Shown here: piece by piece, positions 61,881 through 64,000 of the stretch
How the letters are laid out: every line of letters begins with the position of its first letter
Position numbering within the stretch: position 1 is the stretch's first letter
Assembly (NCBI RefSeq): GCF_030704535.1
Contig: NC_081823.1
Span: forward strand, 2,326,501-2,390,500
Origin: Vitis vinifera
Taxonomy: Eukaryota > Streptophyta > Magnoliopsida > Vitales > Vitaceae
Direction of reading: 5' to 3'
DNA: 64,000 nucleotides
Translations under genes and position numbers: made by a program
Notes under the pieces: model-generated
The model's input: the letters and a program-made list of their open reading frames with translations, nothing else
The model's database searches: none
What the model was told of the DNA's origin: nothing

Positions 61881-63296
61881 GTTGCAAATTGTCAGTTGGG
61901 TCTGTTTGGATGCCGGGAAATTATTTTCCAGCCAAAAAGAAGAAGAGGAGAGTAGCTGCCATGGCCTCCATCATGGTGAATGAGCTGAAACACCATCAAT
62001 TGAGATAAGAAATTATAAAGCAATATTAAAGGAGTTTAGCTCAAAAGCTTATAATTATTTTTTCTTTTGGGCTAAAAATAAAGTGGATGATGATTTTTTT
62101 TTTTTAATTCTTGGGTGCTTAGTAAAATAATATTTTATTTATTATTTAATGATTTAAATTAATTATTTTAAAATTATTAATTTAAAAACTCCTCATCTTC
62201 TATTTTCTATTTTTAAAATTCAAAAATAGTATTTTTTTTTATATAAGATTTTAAATTTTAATTGATTACTTTAAAAAAATAATATTTCTAAAATTTAGTT
62301 TAAAAAATGAAAATTTAATATTTTTGAAATGAATAGAGACTTAAGGTTCCATTAGGTAATTATTTTCGAAAGCAATTTGAAAAATTAATTTTTAAAAACT
62401 CAATTTTCAAAATTGTACTATGTTTATAAAATAAAAGTTTATTTAAAAATCAAAATTATTTTTAATATTTTTAAATATATTTTAAAAATAATATTTATAT
62501 GTAGTATAATTATTTTTTAAAACAATCATAAAAAATAAAAATAAATAAAAATAAAAATAATATAAAACAATTAAAATATATTATTTAAAAACCTTATTTT
62601 TATTCTTGAAAATAAAAAATAGTTTTTTATTATTATTTTAATGTTTTGTCTTCTAAAAAATAGAAAATTATTTTAAAAAATAATTATTAATCAGGTTGTT
62701 AATTTTATTTTTAAGTATTAAAATTATTTAATAAAAGTAATTTATCATATTAATATATTTGCCCTTTGTAATTTTTAATTAATATTTATTTTTATTAATA
62801 TTAAATAATAAATTTATTTATTAAATATTTATATTAAAATTTTATAAATATAAATTTTATTTATAAAATATTTATTCTTAAAAAATACCATGTAGATGTA
62901 AAAGACACTCTTGCTCAACATATGTAAATAGAATAAAAGAGATTTGATATTCTAGATAAATTAATTATTTTGTTATAATATTTAAAATTTCTTTTACTTT
63001 AAATTATAATATTAAATTATTTTACCCAATATTAATATATTTTATTAATGATCTAAATTAAATTTATATGATTAATTCAGGTCTTATTATTTTATAATTT
63101 ATATTCGAATTTATTTTATATATTATAGATTTTTTTTCTAATTTTATCCTCCTAAAAAAACAAAATTGCAGTATATATTCCCACTAGAAAGGGCAAAAGA
63201 GAGATATCGTCTCACTCCACACTATTTTCCTTCCCTTTCTTCTCTGTGGATAAAGCAAAGCAGTAGCTGAGGAAGCTTTGAGGGTGAGAGAAAACC
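61881..63296. other. AT-rich intergenic region between divergent PPR and S20 genes
   Basis: Divergent promoters at both ends; the middle (62050-63180) is extremely AT-rich with long A and T runs and no coding frame. Bases 62340-62700 contain imperfect inverted A/T-run blocks of MITE type. Confidence 0.5.
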
Positions 63297-63963
63297 ATGG
63301 CCGGTGCTGCAATTGGGGTTGCCCACTGCTTGGCTCTTCCTTCCAAATTCAGAATCCTTTCACTTAACGCTTCTTCCTCTTCTTCTTGTTCAGTTCCTTT
63401 CACTTCTCTGGGTTTCTCCTCTAATCTGTCACAAACTGTCTTCTCCAAAGGTAATGCAATGCAACCATATAATTCGACTTATCCATCTCTGTTTATCTCT
63501 TTCTGCAAGTGGGTAATTTTGTTTTTATTGGTTTGGTTTGATTTGCCCTCCTCAACCCCTGTTTGGTTCCTGCGAAAACGAGAGAAAAAGGAAAGAAAAC
63601 GATTTTTTTGGCTCTTCCGTTTCGTTTGTTGTGGTGGGGAAACTCGACTTGACGAAGCGAAAGGGTTGCTTTAGGCTTGGTTGAAAACTTGAAATATCTG
63701 AGATTTAAGTTTTTGGTTTGCTTTATTTTTATCCTTTTTCCTGGATGCCAAACAGAGCGGTGTGGACTTAAAGTTCTGGGGTTTTTTCAATTTTAGGACG
63801 TTTGTCAATAAGCACAATCCGGGGGCCGACTCATCACTCCATTGTATGCGACGCTGCGCCGATGAGGAAAGCTGATTCAGCGGCAAAGAGAGTTCGCCAG
63901 GCTGAGAAAAGGCGCATCTACAACAAAGCCCGGAAATCGGAAATCAGAACCCGAATGAAGAAG
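63297..63963 (+). CDS. Plastid 30S ribosomal protein S20, 5' part (runs off window)
   Basis: Exons 63297-63450 and 63797-63963 are visible and give 107 residues; a GT donor at 63964 shows that at least one more exon lies beyond the window. The first 60-70 residues are a typical plastid transit peptide: MAGAAIGVAHCLALPS, Ser-rich, no acidic residues until late. The mature part begins near VCDAAPMRKADSAAKRV and shows the S20 hallmark of basic helices (RQAEKRRIYNKARKSEIRTRMKK), like bacterial S20, which binds 16S rRNA early in small-subunit assembly. The nuclear gene product would act in chloroplast translation. Arabidopsis At3g15190 is the presumed orthologue (from memory). Confidence 0.93.
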
Positions 63964-64000
63964 GTAATTCAGTTTGTGAAAAAAATTGTTTCGGATTGAT

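Noticed and set aside
1-64000. CRISPR arrays, bacterial operons, integrated viral genes
   Set aside because: No spaced direct repeats of CRISPR type and no viral structural or replication genes; the repeats seen are plant microsatellites, LINEs and MITEs.

Overview
The window is nuclear DNA of a flowering plant (eudicot). The signs are GT-AG introns in almost every gene, AT-rich intergenic and intronic DNA, plant-only families (NAC/CUC, Di19, P-class PPR, plastid ribosomal protein with a transit peptide), a miR164 target site and many L1-type LINE and MITE remnants. The proteins and repeats look most like grapevine (Vitis); that genus call is an inference from recognition, not a search result.

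Layout. 1-277 (+): 3' end of a pectin methylesterase/invertase inhibitor-like gene. 1094-6513 (+): Di19 drought-induced zinc-finger gene with five exons, one intron of the rare AT-AC (U12) class and a large second intron holding an L1 tail and a MITE. 8328-10312 (-): D-amino-acid transaminase/ADC-lyase-like (fold type IV PLP) gene. 12858-16642 (-): tyrosine aminotransferase-like (fold type I PLP) gene with seven exons. Between these two aminotransferases lies a decayed chimera: a piece of a second tyrosine aminotransferase joined to exon 1 of a second type IV transaminase, with a duplicated spacer. This is the scar of a tandem duplication of the pair. 16.6-29.4 kb: about 12.8 kb without a recognisable gene, very AT-rich, with a 291-bp tandem repeat, MITEs and two isolated GC-richer islands. 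29477-30969 (+): NAM/CUC-type NAC gene with a miR164 site. 32464-57846 (+): PSMD5/S5b-like proteasome assembly chaperone, 17 exons spread over 25.4 kb because its introns are full of L1 LINEs and other repeats. 60240-61880 (-): intronless P-class PPR gene. 63297 to the window edge (+): plastid ribosomal protein S20.

From memory, Arabidopsis At3g15170-At3g15200 holds CUC1, the PSMD5-like gene, plastid S20 and a PPR gene, so 29-64 kb looks like a conserved microsyntenic block with the last two genes in swapped order. The genes do not form one pathway. The nearest things to a local system are the neighbouring aminotransferases and the miR164-CUC boundary module. All exon joins below were checked by hand for splice dinucleotides and frame; no transcript evidence was available. 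I found no CRISPR, no convincing tRNA/rRNA gene and no wholly new system.
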